Made by a program: the position numbers and the translations under genes
Notes under the pieces: generated by a model
What the model was told of the DNA's origin: nothing
Database searches by the model: none
The model's input: only the letters and a program-made list of their open reading frames with translations
Assembly (NCBI RefSeq): GCF_026683955.1
Contig: NZ_CP113343.1
Coordinates: forward strand, 1,860,001 to 1,924,000
Reading direction: 5' to 3'
Source of the DNA: Arthrobacter sp. MMS18-M83
GTDB lineage: Bacteria > Actinomycetota > Actinomycetes > Actinomycetales > Micrococcaceae
Length of the DNA stretch: 64,000 nucleotides
Shown here: positions 43,753 to 54,559 of the stretch, one piece after another
Numbering within the stretch: the first letter of the stretch is position 1
Layout of the letters: the number at the start of each line of letters is the position of its first letter

Positions 43753-44520
43753 ATAAAGAAAATCCTCATGGTTTTGACTAGCGTTTCCGAGATCGGCGAT
43801 ACGGGAAAGAAGACGGGCTACAACGTAGCCGAGGCTGCACATCCCTGGAAGGTCTTCAAGGATTCCGGGCACTTCGTCGACTTCGCGTCCATCCAGGGCG
43901 GCCAGCCCCCGCACGATGAGGTGGACTAGAAAGATCCCATCCAGGTTGCCTTCACTGAGGACGAGGCCACACGCGCCGGTCTCTACAACACTGCCCGCGT
44001 CGACGTCGTTGATCCCGGCCAGTACGACGCCGTCTTCCTCGTGGGAGGCCACGGCGCCATGTGGGACTTCCCGGACAGCGAAGGCTTGCAGAACCTGGTG
44101 GCCAGCGTCTACGACGCCGGCGGTGTCGTCGGCGCGGTCTGCCACGGACCGGCCGGCTTGGTGAACGTGGACCTGGCCGACGGGTTCCGGCTGGTGGGGG
44201 GCCGGGAGGTGGCCGCCTTCACCAACGACGAGGAGGTTGCGGCAGGGATGGACAAGGTCATCCCGTTCTTCCTGGCAGACCGGCTTAAGGAACAAGGCGC
44301 GATCCACGTCTTCGCCGAGGTCTTCGAGGAGAAGGTCGCGGTTGCCGGACGGTTGGTGACCGGCCAGAACCCGGCTTCCGCCGCCGGCGTGGCCAAGGAG
44401 ATGGAGAAGCTCCTCGCGGAGGTCATCCACCAGGAAAAGGCCGAGGAACAGCACGAGGCGGAGGCCCTGCGTGCAGGGAAGGACGCCAAGAAGGCGGCTG
44501 CGGCAGGCACCGAGCACTAA
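43753..44520 (+). pseudogene. DJ-1/PfpI-family gene with lost start and an internal TAG
   Basis: The frame encodes a type 1 glutamine-amidotransferase-like protein (Hsp31/YhbO kind): KKILMVLTSVSEIGDTG at the start, FLVGGHGAMWDFPDSEGL, and the nucleophile Cys in VGAVCHGPAGLV, all intact over 255 codons. Two lesions are visible. The codon where the ATG belongs, 5 bases after AGGAG, is ATA (43753-43755). An in-frame TAG stands at 43927-43929, in DEVD-stop-KDPIQVAFTEDE. An in-frame ATG at 43768 could start translation but still meets the TAG. Related proteins act as glyoxalases or deglycases. A single sequencing error would explain only one lesion. Confidence 0.82.
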
Positions 44521-44575
44521 CACCCGCAGCGCACCAAAACTGGCGGCCGCCGCGACGACGGGGCGCCCGCGGCGC

Positions 44576-44607
44576 TTGAACGGCCCACCCGTTGGTGGGC
44601 CGTTCAA
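44576..44607. terminator. Perfect hairpin between convergent genes
   Basis: TTGAACGGCCCACC (44576-44589), loop CGTT, and its complement (44594-44607) form a perfect 14-bp stem, 22 bp before the purU stop. GGGCCGTTCAA repeats once more at 44616-44626. It should end transcripts from both sides. Confidence 0.85.
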
Positions 44608-44629
44608 ACCTACTTGGGCCGTTCAATCC

Positions 44630-45538
44630 CTACTTCAGCACCACGGTCCTGCTGCCTTGCAGGATCACACGGCCTTCGCAGTGCCAGCGCACGGCGTTGC
44701 TCAGTGCTTTGCACTCGGTGTCGCGGCCGGCCGCGACCAGGTCATCCGGACCAAAGGTGTGGTCCACTTCCACCACTTGCTGCGCGATGATCGGCCCCTC
44801 GTCCAGCTCACCGTTGACGTAGTGCGCGGTGGCACCCACGGTCTTGACGCCCCGCGCGTAGGCCTGGTGGTAGGGCTTCGCGCCTTTGAAGCTGGGCAGG
44901 AACGAATGGTGGATGTTGATTGCACGGCCGTCGAGCCGGCGGGCAAGATCGTCGCTGAGGACTTGCATGTAGCGCGCCAAGACCACCAGTTCGACATCCA
45001 GGCGATCGATCAGATCGAGGAGTTGTCCCTCGGCCGCCGCCTTGGTGTCCGCGGTGACGGGTACGTGGAAGAACGGAATGCCATGCCATTCGACGGTCCG
45101 CCTGTGGTCCGGGTGGTTGGAGACTACCCCGACAATGTCGATGGGCAGCTCCCCGATGCGGGCCCGGAACAGAAGGTCGTTGAGGCAGTGCTCGAACTTG
45201 GAGACCATGATCAGCACCCGCCGCTTGGCCCCGTGGCGTTGCAGTTGCCAGCGCATGCCGAACTTTTCGGCGACAGGCGCGAAGGATTCCCTCAGCGAGT
45301 CAATCGTTGACTGGTCCCCGTCTGATGCGAAGTGGATCCGCATGAAGAAGTGGTGATCCAGCTGGGAGTCGAATTGCTTGTTGTCGATGATGTCGCAGCC
45401 GTGTTCCAGGAGGAAGCCCGAGACAGCGTGCACGATCCCCCGTGTTTCCGGGCAATCGAGCGTCAGGACGTGCTCAACAGTGGTAGCCGGCAGCGCCGCT
45501 TCACGTCGCGGGGCGGGTTCATTCTGTGTGACGGTCAT
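44630..45538 (-). CDS. purU: Formyltetrahydrofolate deformylase
   Basis: PurU hydrolyses 10-formyl-THF to THF and formate, restoring free THF when one-carbon units accumulate. The 302-aa protein has an N-terminal ACT domain (EHVLTLDCPETRGIVHAVSG) and a C-terminal formyltransferase fold with the catalytic triad region INIHHSFLPSFKGAKPYHQA. ATG 45538 (GGAG 8 bases upstream) is preferred to GTG 45547. It is the last gene of the glyA-sox operon, where methyl groups taken off betaine enter the THF pool, so its role in draining that pool fits. Confidence 0.95.
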   Translation of the reverse strand: MTVTQNEPAPRREAALPATTVEHVLTLDCPETRGIVHAVSGFLLEHGCDIIDNKQFDSQLDHHFFMRIHFASDGDQSTIDSLRESFAPVAEKFGMRWQLQRHGAKRRVLIMVSKFEHCLNDLLFRARIGELPIDIVGVVSNHPDHRRTVEWHGIPFFHVPVTADTKAAAEGQLLDLIDRLDVELVVLARYMQVLSDDLARRLDGRAINIHHSFLPSFKGAKPYHQAYARGVKTVGATAHYVNGELDEGPIIAQQVVEVDHTFGPDDLVAAGRDTECKALSNAVRWHCEGRVILQGSRTVVLK

Positions 45539-45540
45539 GG

Positions 45541-46932
45541 CTAGCACTCCACTACGTTGACGGCGAGGCCTCCGCGGGAGGTCTCCTTGTACTTGCTTTT
45601 CATGTCCGCTCCTGTCTCTCGCATCGTTTTGATGGCTTTATCAAGGGATACTTTGTGGCTGCCGTCGCCGTGCAGGGCGAGGCGGGCAGCATTGATGGCC
45701 TTCACGCTGGCGATGGCGTTGCGTTCGATGCACGGGATTTGCACCAGCCCGCCTACGGGATCGCACGTGAGGCCGAGATTGTGTTCAATACCCACTTCGG
45801 CGGCATTCTCCACTTGCCCGGGGGTACCCCCGAGAACTTCGCACAGACCTGCGGCTGCCATCGAACAGGCAGAGCCCACCTCGCCCTGGCAGCCGACTTC
45901 GGCTCCGGAAATGGACGCGTTGATTTTGAACAGGATCCCGACGGCGGCCGCCGCGAGCAGGAAGCGGACCACGCCGTCGTCGTCGGCTCCTTGCACGAAC
46001 TTCGCGTAATAGTGCAGCACCGCGGGCACAATGCCGGCCGCCCCATTGGTGGGCGCCGTGACAATGCGGCCGCCTGCGGCGTTTTCCTCGTTCACGGCCA
46101 GCGCGAACAGGTTCACCCATTCCATGGCAAGCAGCGGATCTGCCGAGCTTGAACCTTGCAATCCGGCGTCCGTGGCGGCAAGCGTCTTGAACAACGACGG
46201 CGCCCGTCGCCTGACGTTCAAGCCTCCCGGCAGGATTCCTTCCGCAGCGCAGCCGTTGTCCACGCATTCGCGCATGACCGCCCAGATCTGCAGCAGGCGC
46301 TCGCGAAGTTCGGCCTCGCTGCGCCACACGAGCTCGTTGGCGAGCATGACATCGGAAATGGACATGTCCTCCCGCGCACAGATGGCCAGGAGCTCGTCCG
46401 CCGTCGTGAATGGATAGGGCAGCACGGTACTGTCAGCGACTACTTTGTCGCTTCCGGACGCATCACCGTCCACCACGAAACCGCCGCCGATCGAGTAGTA
46501 ACTGCGTTCACGCAGCACTTCCCCGGTGTGGTCGAAGGCCCGGAAGGTCATGCCGTTGGGGTGGGCAGGCAGGGATTTGCGTCGGTGCAGGACTACGTCT
46601 TCGTCCCAGTTGAAGTCCACGCGGTGGTGTCCGGCTATCCGCAATTCGGCATCAAGGGCGGCAGCGGCTACCTGGTCGTCGGCAGTGGTTGTGTCCACTG
46701 TCTCCGGCGCCTGGCCCTGCAGCCCCAGAACCACGGCCTTGTCCGAGCCGTGGCCGCGGCCGGTGGCGCCCAGCGAGCCGAAAAGCTCTGCCTGGACGCG
46801 CACCGTTGCCGCGAGTTGCCCGGAGGATTCCAGGCCGTCGGTGAACTGCTTTGCCGCCCGCATCGGGCCAACCGTGTGCGAAGACGACGGCCCGATGCCA
46901 ATGGAAAACAGGTCAAGCACGCTCAGCGCCAT
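45541..46932 (-). CDS. sdaA: L-serine ammonia-lyase, iron-sulfur type
   Basis: This enzyme converts L-serine to pyruvate and ammonia using a [4Fe-4S] cluster. The 463-aa single-chain form has the beta domain first ([20 protein letters not shown]) and the alpha domain with the cluster cysteines in [20 protein letters not shown] and [17 protein letters not shown] 46932 shares one base with the soxG stop (TGATG). It takes the serine made by GlyA from betaine-derived glycine, ending the route at pyruvate. Confidence 0.96.
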   Translation of the reverse strand: MALSVLDLFSIGIGPSSSHTVGPMRAAKQFTDGLESSGQLAATVRVQAELFGSLGATGRGHGSDKAVVLGLQGQAPETVDTTTADDQVAAAALDAELRIAGHHRVDFNWDEDVVLHRRKSLPAHPNGMTFRAFDHTGEVLRERSYYSIGGGFVVDGDASGSDKVVADSTVLPYPFTTADELLAICAREDMSISDVMLANELVWRSEAELRERLLQIWAVMRECVDNGCAAEGILPGGLNVRRRAPSLFKTLAATDAGLQGSSSADPLLAMEWVNLFALAVNEENAAGGRIVTAPTNGAAGIVPAVLHYYAKFVQGADDDGVVRFLLAAAAVGILFKINASISGAEVGCQGEVGSACSMAAAGLCEVLGGTPGQVENAAEVGIEHNLGLTCDPVGGLVQIPCIERNAIASVKAINAARLALHGDGSHKVSLDKAIKTMRETGADMKSKYKETSRGGLAVNVVEC

Positions 46933-47585
46933 CAGGGGACCTCAGGAGAGGCGAATTCCCTCATGCAGTCGAGCAGCCAGCGGCCCAGGAAGTCGGCGAA
47001 GGAAGCCCGCGGGAAGATCCGGAAGCTCTCCTCGCCGGTCTTGAGCAGGATCGCCGGGATGTTGCCGATTTCCGTGGCCAGCGCCGTTCCCGTGCGGAAT
47101 GCGCGGGGGTGCAGGTCCAGCGAACAACCCTTTTCAAGGACGTCCCGGGCACGGATGCCGGAAAGCTCGAAGGTGGTGCGGTTGGCGGACAAGTCCACTA
47201 CCTGGCCCGGACCGTCGCCCAAGGCCTCAACCAGTGCGCGGACAAGGTCTCCGCCCAGTGAATCGTGGGCCGATTCCGGTGCGATCACCAGGAATTCGTC
47301 CGGGCCGAGCCACAGGATGGTGGCCCTTTCACTCCCGCTGACCTCACCGCATGCTGCCGGCAGGCCGCCGGTCACGGACGCGAGGCGGGCTCCGGCGTCG
47401 GAATCCCTATCAACCCGGATCCCCACCATGGTCTGGAACGGGATCTCACTCAACACCACGGTTCCGGCCACGGAACCGGACTCGAAGGTTGGTGCCAGAT
47501 GCGACGCCGGGCTGCGGCGTGCCGCACGGAGCGTCTCGGGGTTTGCGTGCTTTGCGGTTTCTGATGGTGTTGCTGTTTCAGCCAT
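46932..47585 (-). CDS. soxG: Sarcosine oxidase gamma subunit
   Basis: The 217-aa SoxG is the small structural subunit of heterotetrameric sarcosine oxidase. It shares the GcvT-like fold: [51 protein letters not shown], and [20 protein letters not shown] at the end. ATG 47585 overlaps the end of soxA by 8 bases; upstream in-frame starts would lie deeper in soxA. The complex is cytoplasmic. Confidence 0.93.
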   Translation of the reverse strand: MAETATPSETAKHANPETLRAARRSPASHLAPTFESGSVAGTVVLSEIPFQTMVGIRVDRDSDAGARLASVTGGLPAACGEVSGSERATILWLGPDEFLVIAPESAHDSLGGDLVRALVEALGDGPGQVVDLSANRTTFELSGIRARDVLEKGCSLDLHPRAFRTGTALATEIGNIPAILLKTGEESFRIFPRASFADFLGRWLLDCMREFASPEVP

Positions 47586-50523
47586 CTTTACGGGTCCCTT
47601 CAGCGTCGAAAAGTACGGTTTCTCCCACAACAACGTCCAGCAGCTGGTCGCCGACGGAGGCCACCAAGGTCTCGCCGATCCGGTTGCGGCCGTTGGTGAT
47701 CAGTGCCAGGCCGAAAGACCGGCCCAAGGCGGCACTGTGGTAGCTCGAGGTTACGAAGCCCTGCATCGGCACGGGGCCGTATGCCGGGTTGACCGGAATT
47801 CCCTTTTCCACGAGCTGGGTACCTTCCGGAAGACGGAACGAGCCGTCCACCGGCAGCACGCTGACCAGGTGCTTTCGGTCAGTGCGGACTGCGTCCTCGC
47901 GGCTGTATGAACGCTTGCCGATGAAGTCCTTCGCTTTGGAAACGATCCACTCCATTCCGGCGTCCTGCGGGGTGACGGTGCCATCCGTGTCCTGCCCGAC
48001 GATCGGGTAGCCCTTCTCGGCACGTAGTACGTGCATGGTCTCCGTGCCGTAGGGGGTGATGTTGAACTCGGCACCCGCGGCAGCAACGGCTTCCCAGGTG
48101 TTGAGCCCGTACCAGGACGGAACATTGATTTCGTAGGCGAGCTCACCGGAGAACGAAATCCGGCAGACCCGGGCCTGCACCCCGGAGGCCAGCATGGTCT
48201 CGCGGAACGTCATGAACGGGAACGCTTCGGCGTCCAACCCGCCGTCGGCCGCCAGTTGCGGGGCAATTTTGGCGATCACGGCACGGGATTTGGGCCCGAC
48301 GACGGCAATCGTGGTCCACTGTTCGGTCACCGACGTGCACACCACGTCGAGTTCCGGCCACTCGGTCTGGTGCCACTCCTCGAGCCAGTCGAGGACCTTG
48401 GCGGCACCGCCGGTGGTGGTGGTCATGAAGTAGCGGCCCTCGTCGAGACGCAGGGTCACGCCGTCGTCGAAGATCATGCCGTCCGGCGTGCACATCACGC
48501 CGTAGCGCGCGGAGCCGGGCGCAAGCTTCTTGAACGCATTGGTGTAGATGCGGTTCAGGAACTCGCCGGCATCCTTGCCACGGATCTCGATCTTGCCCAG
48601 CGTGGTGGCGTCCATGAAGCCCACGGACTCCCGGACTGCGGCGCATTCACGGAGCACGGCGGCGTCCATGTCCTCGCCCGCTTGCGGGTAGTACCAAGGA
48701 CGCTTCCACTGCCCGACGTCCTCGAAGAGCGCTCCCTGGGCAACATGCCACGGGTGGATGGAAGTCACGCGGGCGGGATCGAACAGCTCGCCCCGCTGGC
48801 GTCCGGCCAACGCTGCGAAGGCCACGGGCGTAAACGGCGCCCGGTAGGTCGTGGTCCCGATGTCGCCGATACCACGGGATGCCTCGCCGGCCTGCTTAAG
48901 GGCCGCAGCGATCACTCCGATCGCGTTGACGCCGGACGTCTTGCCTTGGTCGTTGGCGGTGCTGATGGAGGTGTACCGCTTGATGTGTTCCACGGAGCGC
49001 ATGCCTGCCCCCGTGGAACGGAGCACGTCTGCCACGGACTGGTCGCGCTGGAAGTCGACGAAGTGGTGGTGCCAGTCCCCCGCGTTTCCGGTCTGGCCGG
49101 GTACCAGCCACAACTGGCGGGTGGGGGCGGAGGCGACGGGCGCTTTCGTGTCGGCGGGCACCGTCCGGGTGCTAAACCCCGCGGCGATGGCGGCCGCGGC
49201 ACCGGCGGAGATGCCTTCGCCGAGGCAATCTCCGAGTTCGTAGCTTCCGCGTCCGGAGCCGACAACGTGCTGGTCCTTGACCGCGCTGCTCGGCACAAAG
49301 CCGGCCAGCTCGTCGTCCCAGCGCAGCTTGCCCTGCCGCTGGCTGTGGAGGTGGACCACAGGGCTCCAGCCCCCGGAAACCGCCAGCAGATCGCAAGCGA
49401 GCCGTTCTACGCCCGAGGTGACTTCGCCGTCGTCGTTGAGGCTGCGGATGGTGACGCCGTCGATCCGGCCGCTCTCCGCCGCGCCGGAGGTATCGGCGAC
49501 GGCGCTGCCAACGAGCACACGGATACCGCTTTCGACGGCGGCAGCCGCCTTGTCGCTGAGCTTCGGACGGGCGTCGACGACGGCGGCGACCTTGACGCCC
49601 GCAGCCAGCAGATCCGCCGCCAACAGGTAGGCGGAATCGTTGGTGGTGCCGATGACTACCCGCCGCCCGGCAGCGACGGCGTAGCGGTTGAGGTAGCTGC
49701 GGACTGCCGAGGCCAGCATGATGCCGGGCCGGTCGTTGTTCTCGAAGACGAGCGGACGCTCGTGTGCGCCCGGTGCGAGGACCACTTGCTTAGCACGGAT
49801 GTGCCAAATACGCTGGCGGGAGACCCCGTCCGCCGCCGGGCTGCTGAGGTGGTCCGTACGGTTCTGTGCAGCGATCACATAATTCGCGTCATAGGAGCCG
49901 AAGGCCGTGGTGCGGTTGAGGACAGTGCATTCGGCGGCGGAAACAAGCTCGGCCTCCGCGTCCGCGATCCACTCGGGGCCCGGTTTGCCCTCGATGACGT
50001 CGGCGAGTTCCGGGGCCGTGGAGCTGGAGAGGAGCGAGCCGCCGAGCTCGGGCTGGTCATCGATCAGGATGACCCGAGCGCCAGTGCGGACCGCTTCGCG
50101 GGCTGCGGCTAGGCCGGAAACGCCACCGCCAACCACCAGGACATCGGTGTGGACGTATTTTTTGTCGTACTCGGCGCGGTCCTCGTTGGGGTCGAGCTTG
50201 CCGAGACCGTTCAGGAGCTCAACACTGAGCCCGTCCACGAGGGAAACGGTGGTCGCGGGAAGCATCGACTCGGCAACATGGCCGGGGAAGCGGGCAGCCA
50301 CCTTGACCAGGGCGTTCGATTCTTCCACCCCGGCGGACATGATGCCGCGTGGCCGATCCTCGTAGAGCGAGTTGCCGACGCTGATGCGGCCGTTGGCGAG
50401 GAGTGCGGAGGCAACGGTATCTCCCGGGTGTCCGGTGTATTCCTGGCCGTCAACCGTGAACCGCCAGGAGATGCTGCGGTCGATGCGGCCGCCGGTGGCG
50501 AGGCGGGCGTTCTGCGGGGTCAC
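47578..50523 (-). CDS. soxA: Sarcosine oxidase alpha subunit
   Basis: The 981-aa subunit binds NAD and, with SoxB, the FMN, and carries the folate site. An N-terminal ferredoxin-like part ([20 protein letters not shown]) precedes an NAD-binding region ([20 protein letters not shown]), a pyridine-nucleotide oxidoreductase core and, from about 590, a GcvT domain ([20 protein letters not shown] to the end) that passes the methyl group to THF as 5,10-methylene-THF. GTG 50523 overlaps the soxD stop (GTGA) and has AAGGA before it; the frame is open upstream but within soxD. Confidence 0.95.
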   Translation of the reverse strand: MTPQNARLATGGRIDRSISWRFTVDGQEYTGHPGDTVASALLANGRISVGNSLYEDRPRGIMSAGVEESNALVKVAARFPGHVAESMLPATTVSLVDGLSVELLNGLGKLDPNEDRAEYDKKYVHTDVLVVGGGVSGLAAAREAVRTGARVILIDDQPELGGSLLSSSTAPELADVIEGKPGPEWIADAEAELVSAAECTVLNRTTAFGSYDANYVIAAQNRTDHLSSPAADGVSRQRIWHIRAKQVVLAPGAHERPLVFENNDRPGIMLASAVRSYLNRYAVAAGRRVVIGTTNDSAYLLAADLLAAGVKVAAVVDARPKLSDKAAAAVESGIRVLVGSAVADTSGAAESGRIDGVTIRSLNDDGEVTSGVERLACDLLAVSGGWSPVVHLHSQRQGKLRWDDELAGFVPSSAVKDQHVVGSGRGSYELGDCLGEGISAGAAAAIAAGFSTRTVPADTKAPVASAPTRQLWLVPGQTGNAGDWHHHFVDFQRDQSVADVLRSTGAGMRSVEHIKRYTSISTANDQGKTSGVNAIGVIAAALKQAGEASRGIGDIGTTTYRAPFTPVAFAALAGRQRGELFDPARVTSIHPWHVAQGALFEDVGQWKRPWYYPQAGEDMDAAVLRECAAVRESVGFMDATTLGKIEIRGKDAGEFLNRIYTNAFKKLAPGSARYGVMCTPDGMIFDDGVTLRLDEGRYFMTTTTGGAAKVLDWLEEWHQTEWPELDVVCTSVTEQWTTIAVVGPKSRAVIAKIAPQLAADGGLDAEAFPFMTFRETMLASGVQARVCRISFSGELAYEINVPSWYGLNTWEAVAAAGAEFNITPYGTETMHVLRAEKGYPIVGQDTDGTVTPQDAGMEWIVSKAKDFIGKRSYSREDAVRTDRKHLVSVLPVDGSFRLPEGTQLVEKGIPVNPAYGPVPMQGFVTSSYHSAALGRSFGLALITNGRNRIGETLVASVGDQLLDVVVGETVLFDAEGTRKDG

Positions 50524-50849
50524 TTCCTTGCTCCTTCCGGAGTAGTGGCTGCTGTGGTGTTCACAACGGCGCGTTCCATTCCAGGGCGTGGTTCGCCCAT
50601 TTTGTAGATGGCCTGGATGTCGTAGCTGACGGTGTCGCGCAGCATGTTGAACCATTGGCGGCAGCCGGTGCTGTGGACCCAGCGTTCGGCGAAGGCGCCC
50701 TTCGTGTTGTCGCGGTAGAACAAGTACTCGGCCCATTGGCGGTCCGTCAGTGCGTCCGGGTTTTCCGGATAGGCCACGTGGGCCTGGCCGCCGTAGTGGA
50801 ATTCTGTTTCGTCTCGTGGCCCGCAATTGGGGCAGCTGATGAGCAGCAT
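50520..50849 (-). CDS. soxD: Sarcosine oxidase delta subunit
   Basis: The 109-aa SoxD is the zinc-binding small subunit. The ligands are C6 and C9 ([11 protein letters not shown]), H59 and C63 ([11 protein letters not shown]), all present. ATG 50849 follows AGGAGACC; longer starts would add unlike residues. It lies 25 bp after soxB and overlaps soxA by 4 bases. Confidence 0.94.
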   Translation of the reverse strand: MLLISCPNCGPRDETEFHYGGQAHVAYPENPDALTDRQWAEYLFYRDNTKGAFAERWVHSTGCRQWFNMLRDTVSYDIQAIYKMGEPRPGMERAVVNTTAATTPEGARK

Positions 50850-50874
50850 GGTTGGTCTCCTAAAGGGGCTGCGG

Positions 50875-52095
50875 CTAGTGGGCGACGGCGGCGGCGCCGT
50901 GTTCATCGATCAGGGCACCGGTCTCGAAGCGTTCCAGCGAGAAAGGCTTGTTGAGCTCGTGCGGAGTGCCGGTGGCGATGGTGTGGGCGAAGGTCAGGCC
51001 GGCGGCGGGCGTGCCCTTGAAGCCACCCGTTCCCCAACCGCAGTTGACGAACATGTTCTCTACCGGCGAGAGTCCCACGATCGGCGAGGCATCCATGGTG
51101 GTGTCGACGATTCCGCCCCAGGTCCGCAGCACGTGGGCCCGGGCAAAGATCGGGAAGAGTTCGACGGCGGCTGCCATCTGGTGCTCGATCACATGGAAGG
51201 AGCCGCGCTGGCCGTAGCCGTTGTAGGAGTCGACGCCGGCGCCCATGACCAGTTCGCCCTTGTGGGCCTGCGAAACGTAGACGTGCACGTGGTTGGACAT
51301 GACCACGGTCGGGTGGACGGGCTCGTGCAGTTCGGACACCAACGCCTGGAGGGGGTGGGACTGGATCGGGAGGCGGAAGCCGGCCATTTCGGCGAGGACC
51401 GAGCTGTGGCCGGCGGCGGCAAGGCCAACTTTTTCGGTGTGGATGGTGCCTTGGTTGGTCTTGACGCCCACCACGCGGTTGCCGTCTTTGAGGAAGCCCG
51501 TCACTTCGCAGTTCTGGATGATGTCGACGCCGAGTTCGTCGCACTTCCGGGCGAAGGCCCAGGCAACGTGGTCGTGCTTGGCGATGCCGGCCCGGGGTTG
51601 GTAGGTGGCGCCCATGACCGGGTAGCGGATGTTGTCACTGATGTTCAGGATGGGGCAAAGTTCCTTGACCTGCTGCGGATCCAGCCATTCGGCGTCGACC
51701 CCGTTGAGCTTGTTCGCCCCGACGCGGCGGACGCTTTCGCGGACGTCACCCAGCGTGTGGGCGAGGTTCATGACGCCGCGCTGGCTGAAGAGGAAGTCGT
51801 ATTCGAGCTCCTCGGGCAGGATCTCCCAGAGCTTCAGCGCATGCTCGTAGATGGCGGCGCTCTCGTCCCAAAGGTAGTTGGAACGGATGATGGTGGTGTT
51901 GCGGGCCATGTTGCCACCAGCCAGCCACCCCTTTTCGAGCACGGCGATGTTGGTCATTCCATGGTTCTTGGCCAGGAAGTACGCGGTGGCCAAACCGTGG
52001 CCCCCGCCGCCCACGATCACGGCGTCGTAGGAAGCTTTGGGCTCTGGGTTCCGCCACAGGAAATCCGGGTGTTCGGGGAGTTGGTCTGCGCTCAC
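50875..52095 (-). CDS. soxB: Sarcosine oxidase beta subunit
   Basis: The 406-aa subunit holds FAD and the covalent FMN and oxidises sarcosine, releasing glycine, formaldehyde-level carbon and H2O2. The Rossmann motif is [20 protein letters not shown], followed by [20 protein letters not shown]; the covalent-FMN His is expected in [19 protein letters not shown]. The C-terminal FAD segment is [23 protein letters not shown] 52095 overlaps the glyA stop (GTGA), which fixes the start. Confidence 0.95.
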   Translation of the reverse strand: MSADQLPEHPDFLWRNPEPKASYDAVIVGGGGHGLATAYFLAKNHGMTNIAVLEKGWLAGGNMARNTTIIRSNYLWDESAAIYEHALKLWEILPEELEYDFLFSQRGVMNLAHTLGDVRESVRRVGANKLNGVDAEWLDPQQVKELCPILNISDNIRYPVMGATYQPRAGIAKHDHVAWAFARKCDELGVDIIQNCEVTGFLKDGNRVVGVKTNQGTIHTEKVGLAAAGHSSVLAEMAGFRLPIQSHPLQALVSELHEPVHPTVVMSNHVHVYVSQAHKGELVMGAGVDSYNGYGQRGSFHVIEHQMAAAVELFPIFARAHVLRTWGGIVDTTMDASPIVGLSPVENMFVNCGWGTGGFKGTPAAGLTFAHTIATGTPHELNKPFSLERFETGALIDEHGAAAVAH

Positions 52096-53465
52096 TGGGC
52101 TGCTCCGATCATTTCTGCCTCGCGTTCGGTGGCCGCGGCGTCATTGCCACTGCCTTCCTGCGAAAGGTGGGGGTAAAGGGGGAATTGTTCGGCGAGCGCG
52201 GTCACCCTCGCCCGGAGCTCGACGGCGGTGTGGTCGCCCAGGGTACCGTCGCTGTTTGTGCCGGTACTGGCTGCGGCGATAAGGGCCGTCGCAATGATGT
52301 CCGCGACCTCCACGAATTCCGTGGCCCCGAAGCCGCGGGCGGCGAGTGCCGGGGTTCCAATACGGAGTCCGGAGGAGACCATCGGCGGGCGGGGGTCGAA
52401 CGGGACCGCGTTGCGGTTCACGGTGATGCCGATGCGGTGAAGTGTGTCCTCGGCCTGCTGGCCGTTCAGTTCCGAGTGGCGCAGGTCCACGAGGACCAGG
52501 TGGACGTCCGTGCCGCCGTTGACCACCGAAATTCCTGCTGCGGCGACGTCTTCCTGCAGGAGCCGTTCGGCCAGGATCTTGGCGCCTTCCAGCACCCGCA
52601 CTTGGCGTTCCTGGAATTCGGGCTCTGCGGCCATCTTGAACGCCACAGCCTTGGCCGCAATCACGTGCTCCAGTGGTCCGCCTTGCTGGCCGGGGAAGAC
52701 TGCGCTGTTGATCTTGCGTGCGTACTGCTCCTTGGAGAGGATCACCCCACCGCGCGGGCCGCCGAGGGTCTTGTGGGTTGTGGTGGTCACGACGTCGGCG
52801 TACGGCACGGGGTTGGGGTGCAGGCCGGCGGCGACGAGGCCGGCGAAGTGTGCCATGTCCACCATGAGGTAGGCGCCCACAAGGTCCGCGATGCGGCGGA
52901 ATTCGGCGAAATCAAGATGGCGCGAATACGCCGACCAGCCTGCAACGATCAGCTTCGGACGGTGTTCCAGGGCCAGAGCTTCGACCTCCGCCATGTCCAC
53001 CCGGAGGTCGGATTCGCGGACGTGGTACGGGATGACGTTGTACAGCTTGCCCGAGAAGTTGATCCTCATGCCGTGGGTCAGGTGCCCGCCGTGTGCGAGG
53101 TCGAGGCCCATGATGGTGTCCCCTGGCTCAAGGAGCGCGAACATGGCTGCGGCATTGGCCTGGGCGCCGGAGTGCGGCTGGACATTTGCTGCCTCAGCGC
53201 CAAAGAGGGCCTTCACCCGGTCGATTGCCAACTGCTCGATGACGTCCACATGCTCGCAGCCACCGTAGTACCGCTTGCCTGGGTAGCCCTCGGCGTACTT
53301 GTTGGTCAGGACCGAGCCCTGGGCCTCCATGACGGCGGCAGGGGCGAAGTTTTCGGAGGCGATCATTTCCAGCGTGGACTGCTGCCGGATGAGTTCGTGG
53401 GCGATCGCCTGTTCAACCTCCGGGTCCGCCTGGGCGAGCGGGCGGATCAGCGGTTCAACCATCAT
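52092..53465 (-). CDS. glyA: Serine hydroxymethyltransferase
   Basis: This PLP enzyme joins glycine and 5,10-methylene-THF to serine. In 457 aa it has [40 protein letters not shown], the HGGHLTHG region and the Schiff-base Lys in [16 protein letters not shown]. It heads the operon glyA-soxB-soxD-soxA-soxG-sdaA-purU, so it is dedicated to betaine-derived glycine and methylene-THF; a housekeeping copy probably exists elsewhere. AAAGGAG lies upstream; ATG 53462 (6-base spacing) is as likely as ATG 53465. Confidence 0.95.
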   Translation of the reverse strand: MMVEPLIRPLAQADPEVEQAIAHELIRQQSTLEMIASENFAPAAVMEAQGSVLTNKYAEGYPGKRYYGGCEHVDVIEQLAIDRVKALFGAEAANVQPHSGAQANAAAMFALLEPGDTIMGLDLAHGGHLTHGMRINFSGKLYNVIPYHVRESDLRVDMAEVEALALEHRPKLIVAGWSAYSRHLDFAEFRRIADLVGAYLMVDMAHFAGLVAAGLHPNPVPYADVVTTTTHKTLGGPRGGVILSKEQYARKINSAVFPGQQGGPLEHVIAAKAVAFKMAAEPEFQERQVRVLEGAKILAERLLQEDVAAAGISVVNGGTDVHLVLVDLRHSELNGQQAEDTLHRIGITVNRNAVPFDPRPPMVSSGLRIGTPALAARGFGATEFVEVADIIATALIAAASTGTNSDGTLGDHTAVELRARVTALAEQFPLYPHLSQEGSGNDAAATEREAEMIGAAQ

Positions 53466-53496
53466 GTTCTCCTTTTGAAATACTTATGTTTACCGA

Positions 53497-53519
53497 CTAA
53501 TAAGCAACTGATATATTAG
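53497..53519. promoter_or_regulatory. Candidate operator in the glyA / GntR divergent region
   Basis: CTAATA (53497-53502) and TATTAG (53514-53519) form a dyad with an 11-bp spacer, in the 151-bp gap between glyA (leftward) and the GntR regulator (rightward), 32 bp before the glyA start. A binding site for that regulator is likely here or nearby. Nothing else is seen in the gap. Confidence 0.45.
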
Positions 53520-53616
53520 AACTGTTGCCATAGTATGTTGGAGATCACACAACCGTCAACAGCCCGGCAGCAACTGATCCGCCAGACTTGGAATTGTGGC
53601 AAACGGGAGAGGGCAC

Positions 53617-54288
53617 ATGAGCACTGCACTGGAAGCACTGGACACAGGCACGCCGGGAACATCCTTGGCGGAAAACGCCTACCTGCTCCTGCGCGATCGG
53701 CTCATCATGCTGGACATCAAACCCGGAGACCCCATCAACGACGGGCAGATTGCCACGGAACTCGGCATCGGACGGACTCCCGTGCGCGAGGCCATCAAGC
53801 GGCTCGAAAGCGACCACCTCGTCGTGTCATATCCCCGCCGCGGAACCTTCGCCACCGGCGTCGACATCACTCAGCTGGCGGACGTCTCCGAAATCCGGGA
53901 GCTGCTTGAGCCCTTGGCGTCACGGCGGGCTGCCCGCATGGCCAGCCCCAAGCTGCGGGAAGAACTGCGCGAGGTCGCCGCAGCCATAAGCGGCCTGGAG
54001 GCGCACGACGCCAGCCAGCAGGAGCTCATGCGCTACGACATCCAGGTGCACCGGCTCATCTACAAGGCGGCGGCCAACCCGCACCTCGAGGACGTGCTGA
54101 TCCGCTACGACAACCTGGCAACCCGCATCTGGTGCCACATGCTTGACAAGATGCCTTCCGTGACGGGCCACGTCGCAGAGCACGCTGCGCTGCTCACCGC
54201 GATCGCCGACGGCGACGGGGACCGCGCGGCGGCGCTCGCCCTGCACCACGTGGTGAGTTTCGAAGAGACGATCCGCAAGGTGCTCTAG
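53617..54288 (+). CDS. GntR-family regulator, FCD (FadR) type
   Basis: The 223-aa protein has an N-terminal winged helix (AENAYLLLRDRLIMLDIKPG, then IATELGIGRTPVREAIKRLE) and an all-helical FCD ligand domain (about 90-220) with the metal-site His/Asp in YDIQVHRLIYKAAANPH and VAEHAALLTAI. ATG 53617 follows GGGAGAGGG. It is divergent from the glyA-sox operon and probably controls it in response to sarcosine, glycine or a related metabolite; this is inference from position. Confidence 0.9.
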   Translation: MSTALEALDTGTPGTSLAENAYLLLRDRLIMLDIKPGDPINDGQIATELGIGRTPVREAIKRLESDHLVVSYPRRGTFATGVDITQLADVSEIRELLEPLASRRAARMASPKLREELREVAAAISGLEAHDASQQELMRYDIQVHRLIYKAAANPHLEDVLIRYDNLATRIWCHMLDKMPSVTGHVAEHAALLTAIADGDGDRAAALALHHVVSFEETIRKVL

Positions 54289-54309
54289 GTTCGGCACATA
54301 GCCTGGCGC

Positions 54310-54423
54310 CTAGCCGTTTCTCTTCCAATGTTTGGGCCACTTCACGTTCAACAGCAGCAGCCCCAGCAAGAGCGCATCAACCGTCATTACTCCCGCCATG
54401 AAGTAAGCCCAACCGATGATCAT
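54310..54423 (-). CDS. Possible 37-aa membrane peptide
   Basis: ATG 54423 opens a 37-aa frame with one hydrophobic stretch (FMAGVMTVDALLLGLLLLNV) and a basic end (KWPKHWKRNG), the shape of a single-pass membrane peptide. The ribosome site is weak (GATCGAG). The gap 54289-54559 otherwise shows no gene. Chance cannot be excluded. Confidence 0.3.
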   Translation of the reverse strand: MIIGWAYFMAGVMTVDALLLGLLLLNVKWPKHWKRNG

Positions 54424-54559
54424 AGCTCGATCACCACCAGTCGGCGGCCCGAGGTGCGGGGTTGCATCAGAACACTCATACCAATCTCCTGACCCGGATC
54501 CCCCAGTCAATCGATAGTCCACCAAGTGTGGCACGACGGCGCCGAAGAAGGAACGGCTT

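Noticed and set aside
50524..50826. Upstream extension of soxA through soxD
   Set aside because: The frame is open, but SoxD is clearly encoded there and the GTG at 50523 has a ribosome site and a 4-base overlap.
53466..53616. Glycine riboswitch before glyA
   Set aside because: The gap is only 151 bp, AT-rich, and shows no paired aptamer structure; a protein operator is more likely.
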